The notes under the pieces were generated by a model. It saw nothing but the letters and a program-made list of their open reading frames with translations, did not search any database and was not told the DNA's origin. Both the position numbers and the translations under genes were made by a program. From an uncultured delta proteobacterium (GTDB lineage Bacteria > UBA10199 > GCA-002796325 > 1-14-0-20-49-13): DNA of 6,960 nt. Where the stretch lies: assembly GCA_903868375.1 (NCBI GenBank), contig CAIPVD010000272.1:1-6960 (forward strand). Direction: 5' to 3'. Of the stretch, positions 1 through 5,312 are shown in pieces. The number at the start of each line of letters is the position of its first letter. Within the stretch, counting starts at the first letter, position 1.

Positions 1-1
1 C

Positions 2-340
2 GACCAGCTTGCGGACAAAATAACGCCGGAGATGCGCGAAGCTATGGCTGCGCACAATACAAAGACAGGTTCGGAGCCAAAGACAAGGTTCGACTACGCG
101 CTGACCGCGGGCGAAACTATAACGGGGCTTATCGTTGCTAGTGCGCTCATCACGCAGCAGAAGAAACTTTCTCTGCTTTCGGCTGAAAGCGTAATAAAAA
201 GATTCGGCGAAAAACGTTTCGCCGCTGGAGCCGATAGAAACTTAATCATGCAATGCGAAAAGATCGGTTTGAAGCTAGAGCAGTTCGTAGATATCTGCCT
301 GAAAGCAATGCAAGGAATAGCGGCAGAGCTTGGGCTTTAG
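2..340 (+). CDS. HD-superfamily hydrolase, C-terminal part (5' end outside window)
   Basis: The frame is open from the left edge, so this is the last 112 residues of a longer protein; the first in-frame ATG at 32 is probably internal. The text resembles the C-terminal half of predicted HD-domain (HDIG) phosphohydrolases: an AHN segment where the family has the late HD-domain histidine, then RFDYAL, the AGETITGLIVASALI helix (family version close to AADPLTGLI), then KRFGEKRFAAGADR and a final helix ending in AAELGL. The metal-binding H..HD core lies upstream of the window. The family is predicted to hydrolyse a phosphoester in the cytoplasm; its substrate is not established. The stop is TAG at 338-340, and the gene converges on the RhuM-Fic gene with 38 bases between stops. 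The family call is by recall of conserved blocks, not by a search. Confidence 0.82.
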   Translation, partial: DQLADKITPEMREAMAAHNTKTGSEPKTRFDYALTAGETITGLIVASALITQQKKLSLLSAESVIKRFGEKRFAAGADRNLIMQCEKIGLKLEQFVDICLKAMQGIAAELGL

Positions 341-378
341 CATAAATCAATTATTTTTAAATGCCATAATGGCCCAGC

Positions 379-1359
379 TTACCTTCCCCCAAGAAGATTC
401 AATATCACCTTAACCATTAAATCTTTTTCCGAGGGCTTACTAGCGGCTATCATCAAAGTTAGTGCTACAAGAGCACTGTCATCGAGTCGCTTGCTTCCGT
501 TCTTGTGTAATAGCACTCCGTTCTTTTGCAAGAAACATATAAAAAGTGCCGCGGCAATACGCTTATTGCCATCCACAAAACTGTGATTTTTGGTCACAAA
601 ATATAACAAGTGAGCGCCCTTTTCTTCAACTGTAGGATAAAGTTCACTGCCACCAAATGTTTGATAAATTGTGCTAATGGAACCGTGGAAGCTTTTATCC
701 TTTTCCTGTCCCACAAGCGATGAATCTTTAAACTTCCGTTTCATTTCATCAATGATTTTTCTCGCGTATTCGTAGGTAAAAACGAACTTATTCTGTTTTG
801 TACCCGAGGGGGTTGAAAGCCTTTGATGGTCAAAATCATCAAGCAGGTCAAGCGCACGAGAATATTCAGTGATGATCTGTATAATTCCCTTTGCTTCGGG
901 TGAAATATCTTCCAACATGGCAACGTTGCTCAAAAGATTAACCGCCTCCTTTAGTTCTTGTATCCTCCCAGTTTGAGCATGCAACCTTTTTTTATTAATC
1001 GTATAGCCATCGACTAAGTGCTTTCGCAAAACATTTGTTGCCCACCTTCGAAAGCGTATAGCCTTAGCAGAATTCGCCCGATAGCCAACGGCAAGGATTA
1101 TATCTAGAGAATAGAAGGCGACCGGTTTATCGGAATTTGCAATGTGCATTTTTTGCACATTGCTTTGTCCATCAACCTCCCTTGATTTCAGGATATTGCC
1201 AACGTGCTTGGTAACTACCGACCTGTCAATTTCGAATACATCGGCGATTTGAGATTGTGTAGCCCAAATAGTTTCCATGCCAACATCGCCTTTAAGCTCT
1301 ATCGCACCGGACTTCGCCTGATAGATGATGATCTCATTTTTTGACGTCTTCGCACACAT
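379..1359 (-). CDS. RhuM-Fic/Doc fusion protein (virulence RhuM family)
   Basis: The 326-residue protein has two parts. Residues about 25-130 match the RhuM family: a helix-turn-helix-like stretch TQSQIADVFEIDRSVVTKHV, then FYSLDIILAVGYRANS and FRRWATNVLRKHLVDGY. Residues about 190-325 form a Fic/Doc domain with the core motif H259-SFVDGNK-R267. Lys follows the Asn, and Ala sits where AMP-transferring Fic enzymes have their second Arg. That is the Doc-like pattern; Doc of phage P1 phosphorylates EF-Tu, so kinase-type activity is an inference. RhuM is named after a Salmonella pathogenicity-island gene; its molecular role is unclear. The ATG at 1359 has AGGAG six bases upstream, overlapping the LRR gene's TAG, with 9 bases between the genes. 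No small antitoxin gene adjoins it. Sampled lines of this gene (42-48% GC) look AT-richer than sampled permease lines (52-62%), a weak hint of separate origin. Confidence 0.9.
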   Translation of the reverse strand: MCAKTSKNEIIIYQAKSGAIELKGDVGMETIWATQSQIADVFEIDRSVVTKHVGNILKSREVDGQSNVQKMHIANSDKPVAFYSLDIILAVGYRANSAKAIRFRRWATNVLRKHLVDGYTINKKRLHAQTGRIQELKEAVNLLSNVAMLEDISPEAKGIIQIITEYSRALDLLDDFDHQRLSTPSGTKQNKFVFTYEYARKIIDEMKRKFKDSSLVGQEKDKSFHGSISTIYQTFGGSELYPTVEEKGAHLLYFVTKNHSFVDGNKRIAAALFICFLQKNGVLLHKNGSKRLDDSALVALTLMIAASKPSEKDLMVKVILNLLGGR

Positions 1360-1364
1360 AAATA

Positions 1365-1371
1365 GCTCCTA
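1365..1371 (-). promoter_or_regulatory. Shine-Dalgarno of RhuM-Fic gene overlapping the LRR stop codon
   Basis: On the minus strand TAGGAGC contains both the LRR stop TAG (1371-1369) and AGGAG (1370-1366), six bases before the RhuM-Fic ATG at 1359. A ribosome ending on the LRR gene would cover this site, so translational coupling is likely. It supports the ATG at 1359 as the true start. Confidence 0.75.
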
Positions 1372-2658
1372 CTTCGGCTGCTTGCATTTGTATCTCTCTT
1401 CCGGCGTGACCTCTACGCATACGCCTCTATCACGCAAAGGTTTTACCTGTTCCGCGCTCACGCTGTTTCCGCTCAATCTTATAACGGAGCCGGCACCGAG
1501 CGCTTCGTTATTAACGAGCGGCGCTATGTCCTTTATCTGGTTCGAAAGAAGGCCTACAAACTTTAGAGACTTTAGCCCCGCCAAAGCGGCAATGTCAGAT
1601 ATATTGTTCTCCGCGAAGTCGATAAAATGAAGCTTGGGCATATTCTTAAGTATCGAAATATTCTCGATCCGATTCTTGTTGAACTTGATCTTTTCCAGAT
1701 GCGTAAGCCTTGCGAACATCGAAATATCTTTTATATCGCTGTTCTGAAACGAGAGGACTTTCAGGTTCGTAAGACCTGCGATCGGAGTGATATTACTTAT
1801 CTGGCTATTGGCATCGAGGTTCAGCGATGTAAGTCCAATTAAACCCTTGAGCGGCGAGATGTCCTCGACTACGCCTACCGTTAGCGAAAAATCCTTTAAG
1901 TTCTTAAGCCCAGCGATAGGTTTTAGATTTTTAACCGGATCGAGGTTTAGATTCAGCTTGGTAAGGTTCGCCATTCTCTTGAGCGGCGTGATGTCATCAA
2001 CCGCTTGAATAGCAATATCCAGCTCTTTAAGTTTGATAAGGCCCGCAAGCGGCGAAATATCTTTTATCTTCTGTTTCCAGTTACCGGAAAGGTCGAGATA
2101 GGTTAAATTCACGAGCCCCTTTAAGCCCTTCACGTCGGTAATGGGATTTGCAGCGAGCGTAAGGCTTTCAAGCCCTACCATATCATTAAATAGGGAAAGG
2201 TCGTTTATGCCGGTCAGCGCCAGCGAAAGGACTTTAAGCTGCGGTAATTTTTTCAAAGGTGAAAAATCGCCGAGCGGATCGCCATCGAGATAAAGAGATC
2301 TTAACGCCTTTAAATTTTCCAAAGGCTTTATATCGGCCACGTCGTTGCCAGCCAGACGAAGCTCATTTAGCTTTGCAAGGCCCGCCAAAGGTTTTAGATC
2401 GACTACATTGTTCTTATCCAGGTTCAGCAAATTTAGGCCCGAGAAATTTTCTAGACCGGAAATGTCGTGGATCGCCTTTTTTATTAGAGAGAGCTCTTTG
2501 ATATCTTTTACATCTGCGGGCAAAATATCGCCCTCCGGCTTACTTATCGCCTCGCGCACTGCCCGCTCTAAATATATGTCGTTGAATTTAACGACGGCTT
2601 CAGTTGCAAAAACGGTTTGCGATACCAAAAGCGCCAGCACTACAATGATCTTTTTCAT
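1369..2658 (-). CDS. Exported internalin-like leucine-rich-repeat protein
   Basis: I place the start at the ATG at 2658 (429 residues) because AAGGA lies seven bases upstream and the product opens with a clear Sec signal peptide, MKKIIVVLALLVSQTVFA, with likely cleavage after A18. A TTG eight codons upstream is also in frame but would bury the signal peptide. Residues about 22-58 resemble the N-terminal cap of bacterial LRR proteins (KFNDIYLERAVREAI, KPEGDI, DVKDIKEL). About 14 repeats follow (about 59-385), mostly 22 residues, of pattern LxxLxLxxNxIxDIxPLxxL. The end (ALGAGSVIRLSGNSVS ... LRDRGVCV) is the usual C-terminal finish of these proteins. The only two cysteines, C414 and C425, could form a disulfide. 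There is no LPXTG signal or C-terminal membrane helix, so it is probably periplasmic or secreted. It likely binds a protein or surface ligand, which cannot be named. Confidence 0.9.
   Translation of the reverse strand: MKKIIVVLALLVSQTVFATEAVVKFNDIYLERAVREAISKPEGDILPADVKDIKELSLIKKAIHDISGLENFSGLNLLNLDKNNVVDLKPLAGLAKLNELRLAGNDVADIKPLENLKALRSLYLDGDPLGDFSPLKKLPQLKVLSLALTGINDLSLFNDMVGLESLTLAANPITDVKGLKGLVNLTYLDLSGNWKQKIKDISPLAGLIKLKELDIAIQAVDDITPLKRMANLTKLNLNLDPVKNLKPIAGLKNLKDFSLTVGVVEDISPLKGLIGLTSLNLDANSQISNITPIAGLTNLKVLSFQNSDIKDISMFARLTHLEKIKFNKNRIENISILKNMPKLHFIDFAENNISDIAALAGLKSLKFVGLLSNQIKDIAPLVNNEALGAGSVIRLSGNSVSAEQVKPLRDRGVCVEVTPEERYKCKQPK
1504..2484 (-). repeat. Tandem LRR-coding repeats, about 66 bp period
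   Basis: This part of the LRR gene encodes residues about 59-385, around 14 tandem units of 22 codons with the recurring endings DIxPLxxL or DLKPLAGL. The units are diverged at DNA level. Two are longer: one of 25 residues (LTYLDLSGN-WKQ-KIKDISPLAGL, from about residue 185) and one of 23 (LTSLNLDANSQISNITPIAGL). Repeat boundaries are approximate. Confidence 0.75.
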
Positions 2659-2665
2659 GAAATGA

Positions 2666-2670
2666 TCCTT
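2666..2670 (-). promoter_or_regulatory. Shine-Dalgarno that sets the LRR start
   Basis: On the minus strand AAGGA lies seven bases before the ATG at 2658. It falls in the 20-base gap after the permease TGA (2681-2679) and decides for the ATG over the upstream in-frame TTG at 2682, which has no comparable site. Confidence 0.7.
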
Positions 2671-2678
2671 TGTTATTA

Positions 2679-3722
2679 TCAAACAAACTCACGCTGATAT
2701 ATCTTTATCATCGCGAACATGAGCGCAACTATGAGCGGGCCAATGATTATGCCAGACGCTCCAAGCCACAAGCCGCCGCCTACCAGCCCAAGAGCAAGCA
2801 GCGCCGCGCTAACGTGAACTCTTCCGCGCATCGCAAGCGGCTTTATCACGTTGTCGATCATGGACACGATGCAAACTCCGTAGATCAGCAAAAAGACCGC
2901 ACTTCCGGTGGCTCCATCGACAAAGAGCGATATGGCCGCGCTAACGTACATGAGCGGCGCACCAAGAATGGGAATAAGGGTCACGCCGACCGCAACGAAT
3001 CCCCAAAGAATGGGATTATTGATGCCAGCGATCCAGAAGCCGATACCAATGAGCAGGCCTTGCGCGAGGGCCGTGAATATCATGCCCAAGAACGTTGCAG
3101 ATATCACTCCGCGCACTTCATCCGACAAGATGGACTTATGTTCGGTATCGAGCGGCATCAAGCTGAACAGTGCAGCGTAGATGTTCGACCCTTCGGCAAA
3201 GAATATGAACAAGAAAATGAGGAACAATATCATGTTGCCGGCGATGCTTGCCGTTGCCGAGATAACCGTCGGCGAATACCGGTATATCAGGCCTCCGATA
3301 GATTTCAAAAGTTCCAAAAGATCGGCCCTAAGGTTAAGCTCCGATGGATCGACGTTGGCGAACTCCGACATTTTTTGCGCGAGGTACAAGTTAAGTTCAT
3401 CGAGACGCGTGGCCATCTGCCCCGCCTCCAATTGCGTGGTCACATAAGCGACCGCCGCCGAAGCCTTGGCGATTATCACGGCAACTCCCAAACAAAGAGG
3501 GACGATCACGCAAATGCTTACCAACATAGTCGTGACCAATGCCGCCAGATATCTTCTTTCCCCGAAGAGCCGTTCGAAGAACCTGTCTATCGGATGGCAA
3601 ATAACAGCGATGAGCGCGGCAAAGAGCGCCGCCATAAGGAACGGCGAGACCAATCTGATAAAAGCTGCCAAGAGTACGATCAATAATATCCAAAAAGCTA
3701 TTCGCGGCGCCTTTTCTTTCAT
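2679..3722 (-). CDS. AI-2E family permease (PF01594-type, PerM/YdiK/TqsA-like)
   Basis: From the ATG at 3722 this is a 347-residue membrane protein, the usual length for the AI-2E family. That start has AGGAGG just upstream; an in-frame ATG at 3746 has no ribosome site. Hydrophobic segments lie at about residues 8-42, 58-86, 158-176, 208-233, 239-266, 273-289 and 304-341. A hydrophilic helical region (about 95-150) separates the N-terminal pair from the rest, as in the family. Conserved-looking blocks are TLIPILGAPLMYV (248-260), DNVIKPLAMRG (290-300) and LGLVGGGLWLGASGIIIGPL (311-330). Members sit in the inner membrane; E. coli TqsA affects autoinducer-2 export and other members are linked to ion/proton antiport, so the substrate here is open. 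It heads the block with the LRR and RhuM-Fic genes. No quorum-sensing gene is nearby. Confidence 0.9.
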   Translation of the reverse strand: MKEKAPRIAFWILLIVLLAAFIRLVSPFLMAALFAALIAVICHPIDRFFERLFGERRYLAALVTTMLVSICVIVPLCLGVAVIIAKASAAVAYVTTQLEAGQMATRLDELNLYLAQKMSEFANVDPSELNLRADLLELLKSIGGLIYRYSPTVISATASIAGNMILFLIFLFIFFAEGSNIYAALFSLMPLDTEHKSILSDEVRGVISATFLGMIFTALAQGLLIGIGFWIAGINNPILWGFVAVGVTLIPILGAPLMYVSAAISLFVDGATGSAVFLLIYGVCIVSMIDNVIKPLAMRGRVHVSAALLALGLVGGGLWLGASGIIIGPLIVALMFAMIKIYQREFV

Positions 3723-3744
3723 ATCTCCTCCTAAACTTTTCGGC

Positions 3745-3771
3745 ATGGTAGCAAAAAAGCCCTGCTGTTAA
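3745..3771 (-). promoter_or_regulatory. Candidate promoter of the permease-LRR-RhuM-Fic block, inside the ndk terminator
   Basis: On the minus strand TTAACA (3771-3766; 5 of 6 to TTGACA) is followed after 15 bases by TACCAT (3750-3745; 4 of 6 to TATAAT), preceded by TGC as in extended -10 promoters. The start would fall near 3738-3740, giving a leader of about 17 bases that still holds the AGGAGG. The spacer is short and contains the terminator T-run, so this is only a candidate. Confidence 0.3.
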
Positions 3772-3783
3772 CAGGGCTTTTTT
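3753..3783 (-). terminator. Rho-independent terminator after ndk, symmetric
   Basis: AAAAAAGCCCTG (3753-3764) and CAGGGCTTTTTT (3772-3783) form a 12-bp inverted repeat around a 7-base loop. The GC-rich core GCCCTG/CAGGGC is followed by six T on either strand. It lies 34 bases past the ndk stop and only 31 bases before the permease ATG. By symmetry it could also stop plus-strand transcription, but no plus-strand gene ends here. Confidence 0.88.
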
Positions 3784-3816
3784 AATTCATTTCATTTCGG
3801 TAGATCCTTCGGCCGA

Positions 3817-4251
3817 TCACATCCATTCATATTTTACTAACTCGTGCGGCTCGAAGAAATAGCCAAGTTCGAAATTCGCAGTTTCTACCGCGTCGCTTCC
3901 GTGAACGGCGTTGAATTGAATGTCCGTGCCATAATCGCCGCGGATCGTTCCTTCCGGTGCCTTCGTGGAATCAGTTGGCCCCATTACCTGGCGCCACTTT
4001 GCTATCGCGCCATCGGCTTCCATTGCGATTACGACAACAGGTCCCGATGTCATGAAGGTCACGAGTTCGTTAAAGAACCCTTTCCCTTTATGAACCGCGT
4101 AAAAACCTTCGGTGCGTGCCTTATCTAACTGCAGCATTTTTACGCCGACGATCTTAAGTTCGCTTGCTTCGATCCTGTTCATTATTTCGCCGATAACGCC
4201 CTTCTGAACTGCGTCCGGCTTAATGATACCTAATGTTGTTTCCGATCCCAT
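3817..4251 (-). CDS. ndk: Nucleoside diphosphate kinase
   Basis: Ndk moves the gamma-phosphate of ATP onto nucleoside diphosphates through a phosphohistidine, balancing cytoplasmic NTP and dNTP pools. The 144-residue length is typical. Catalytic and nucleotide-binding residues fall at the standard bacterial positions: K11 (IIKPDAV), Y51, F59, R87, T93 (MGPTDS), R104 (GTIRGDYG), N114 and the phosphorylated H117 in NAVHGSD. The usual serine after HGSD is alanine here (A121), at a position not essential for the reaction. The ATG at 4251 is preceded by AAGGAG at a rather long spacing of about 11 bases. The gene starts 65 bases after the upstream stop and ends at a strong terminator, so it may be monocistronic or the last gene of a short operon. 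Confidence 0.98.
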   Translation of the reverse strand: MGSETTLGIIKPDAVQKGVIGEIMNRIEASELKIVGVKMLQLDKARTEGFYAVHKGKGFFNELVTFMTSGPVVVIAMEADGAIAKWRQVMGPTDSTKAPEGTIRGDYGTDIQFNAVHGSDAVETANFELGYFFEPHELVKYEWM

Positions 4252-4286
4252 AACTTTTAAATCTCCTTTTTGTTAGTGTGGCACGT

Positions 4287-4315
4287 ACTTTGCACAAATA
4301 AACGCCGGCTGTCAA
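4287..4315 (-). promoter_or_regulatory. Candidate ndk promoter with a consensus -35
   Basis: On the minus strand a perfect TTGACA (4315-4310) lies one base past the stop of the upstream gene. At 17 bases the -10 would be CAAAGT (4292-4287), only 3 of 6 to consensus. The -35 is good and the -10 poor, so ndk may have its own weak or activator-dependent promoter. Confidence 0.35.
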
Positions 4316-4316
4316 A

Positions 4317-5258
4317 TCATTTCGTAGGGCTTGTTTCCAGTACTTTCAATATCTCAAGATCCTTGCACGCCTGTGCGTAGAGGCTTGACTGGCAAATCGG
4401 CTGCAGCAGGCTTTTCGATTCGTAGATGAGCGTGGCATTATCTTTCACATACCTGGCCATGAATGTCTTGGTATCGAGAACCTTCCCCTTCGGCAGCTTC
4501 GATGCCTCTTCCTGCATCTGCGATGCTAGAGTCAGAACCACTTTGCCGGTTATCATAGATCCAAGCATGCCTTTGTAACGCGCATCTTTTGGGAAAAGTT
4601 CGTTCAGATGTTTCGCAATACCAATCAATTTATCGAAATGAACCGCACCTTCTTTAAGGCCTTTTAGCCAATTATTAAGTAGCTCGCTCGCTTCCTTCTT
4701 CGAAGAGGCCCGAGCCAATACGCCGGCCATAGAGTTTTTGACCATGAAAAGCATCATGTCGTGCGAAAAGCTTACGTTCAAATATGCCTCCCAAAGCTCC
4801 GGCTGCGAATTTGCCTTGGTCGCCCGATCGAAATAGCTGATGGCGGTGGCATAATGCGCTTCCAGTTCGCCGATGAAGGTTTTTAAGATCGAGAGCTGCT
4901 GCTTAAGATCTGCAGGATCTTTCCCTTGCATGAAATCTTCGACCGATTTTGTCAGCTGATGGCCAACCCTGCACGTTGGAATGTTCGCATAGACTTCGAA
5001 CCGGTTCGGATATGCCGTTTGAAGTTCTGTGTATTCGGTCATCGCCCTGTCACAGCCGAAATGAGTCCAGTCGGTATCTGCCTCGAACTTATTGATGCGG
5101 CTGATCTTCTCGGCCAAGTCCTTTGGCGTTATCTTCTTCGCAACTTTTGGAGGATAGCTTTGAGTTACGGAATAGTTCCAATTCAGTTCCTGGCCTCCTG
5201 CATGCAGAACCGAAACAATTACAAACAATCCGGCACAAACAAGAAACATCTTTTTCAT
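4317..5258 (-). CDS. Unrecognised exported protein, four mature cysteines
   Basis: I do not recognise a family. The 313-residue product begins with a Sec signal peptide, MKKMFLVCAGLFVIVSVLHA, with likely cleavage after A20. There is no lipobox cysteine at the cleavage point and no later membrane segment, so it should be periplasmic or secreted. The mature part is mainly amphipathic helices (for example about 117-148, 187-220 and 240-256), which could be a TPR-like helical repeat, but no repeat consensus is clear. Its four cysteines come as C69/C96 and C289/C298, suitable for disulfides. The ATG at 5258 is supported by the signal peptide, but no Shine-Dalgarno precedes it. It follows the large unrecognised gene by 49 bases and precedes ndk by 65. 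Function cannot be inferred; a periplasmic helical scaffold is one possibility. Confidence 0.85.
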   Translation of the reverse strand: MKKMFLVCAGLFVIVSVLHAGGQELNWNYSVTQSYPPKVAKKITPKDLAEKISRINKFEADTDWTHFGCDRAMTEYTELQTAYPNRFEVYANIPTCRVGHQLTKSVEDFMQGKDPADLKQQLSILKTFIGELEAHYATAISYFDRATKANSQPELWEAYLNVSFSHDMMLFMVKNSMAGVLARASSKKEASELLNNWLKGLKEGAVHFDKLIGIAKHLNELFPKDARYKGMLGSMITGKVVLTLASQMQEEASKLPKGKVLDTKTFMARYVKDNATLIYESKSLLQPICQSSLYAQACKDLEILKVLETSPTK

Positions 5259-5269
5259 ATGTGAAAGTG

Positions 5270-5296
5270 ATAATATTTTCCACTAGCGATTGGCAA
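5270..5296 (-). promoter_or_regulatory. Candidate promoter giving a very short leader
   Basis: On the minus strand TTGCCA (5296-5291; 5 of 6) and TATTAT (5275-5270; 5 of 6) are separated by 15 bases, shorter than ideal. Transcription would begin near 5263, about five bases before the ATG at 5258. That would fit the missing Shine-Dalgarno. Confidence 0.35.
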
Positions 5297-5312
5297 CAGA
5301 ATTCCTACTAGC
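5277..5312. repeat. Imperfect direct repeat TTYCYACTAGC pair
   Basis: TTTCCACTAGC (5277-5287) and TTCCTACTAGC (5302-5312) match at 9 of 11 positions and start 25 bases apart. One copy lies in the spacer of the candidate promoter and the other covers the stop codon of the upstream gene. It could be a regulator site or chance. Confidence 0.25.

Noticed and set aside
327..379. Inverted repeat AGCT(T)GGGC / GCCCAGCT between the convergent HD and RhuM-Fic genes as a shared terminator
   Set aside because: The arms are 8 bp with a bulge, the loop is about 36 bases and no T-run follows on either strand. A smaller GCCATAATGGC hairpin (363-373) has only a 4-bp stem. Neither is convincing.
2670..3686. 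Long plus-strand open frame opposite the permease gene
   Set aside because: Its product is dominated by Arg, His, Glu, Asn and Gln with no protein-like pattern, as expected opposite a hydrophobic membrane protein. The minus-strand permease has clear family features and a strong ribosome site.
2679..3722. Quorum-sensing (AI-2) export system
   Set aside because: The AI-2E name covers permeases of varied function, and no luxS, receptor or regulator is in the window.
379..3722. A complete new phage-defence or toxin-antitoxin system
   Set aside because: Only one toxin-like protein is present, with no antitoxin, nuclease, NTPase sensor or mobile element beside it, so the sequence does not support the claim.
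3723..3746. Start of the permease at the upstream ATG (3746)
   Set aside because: It would place the AGGAGG inside the coding region and has no ribosome site of its own; the ATG at 3722 fits better.
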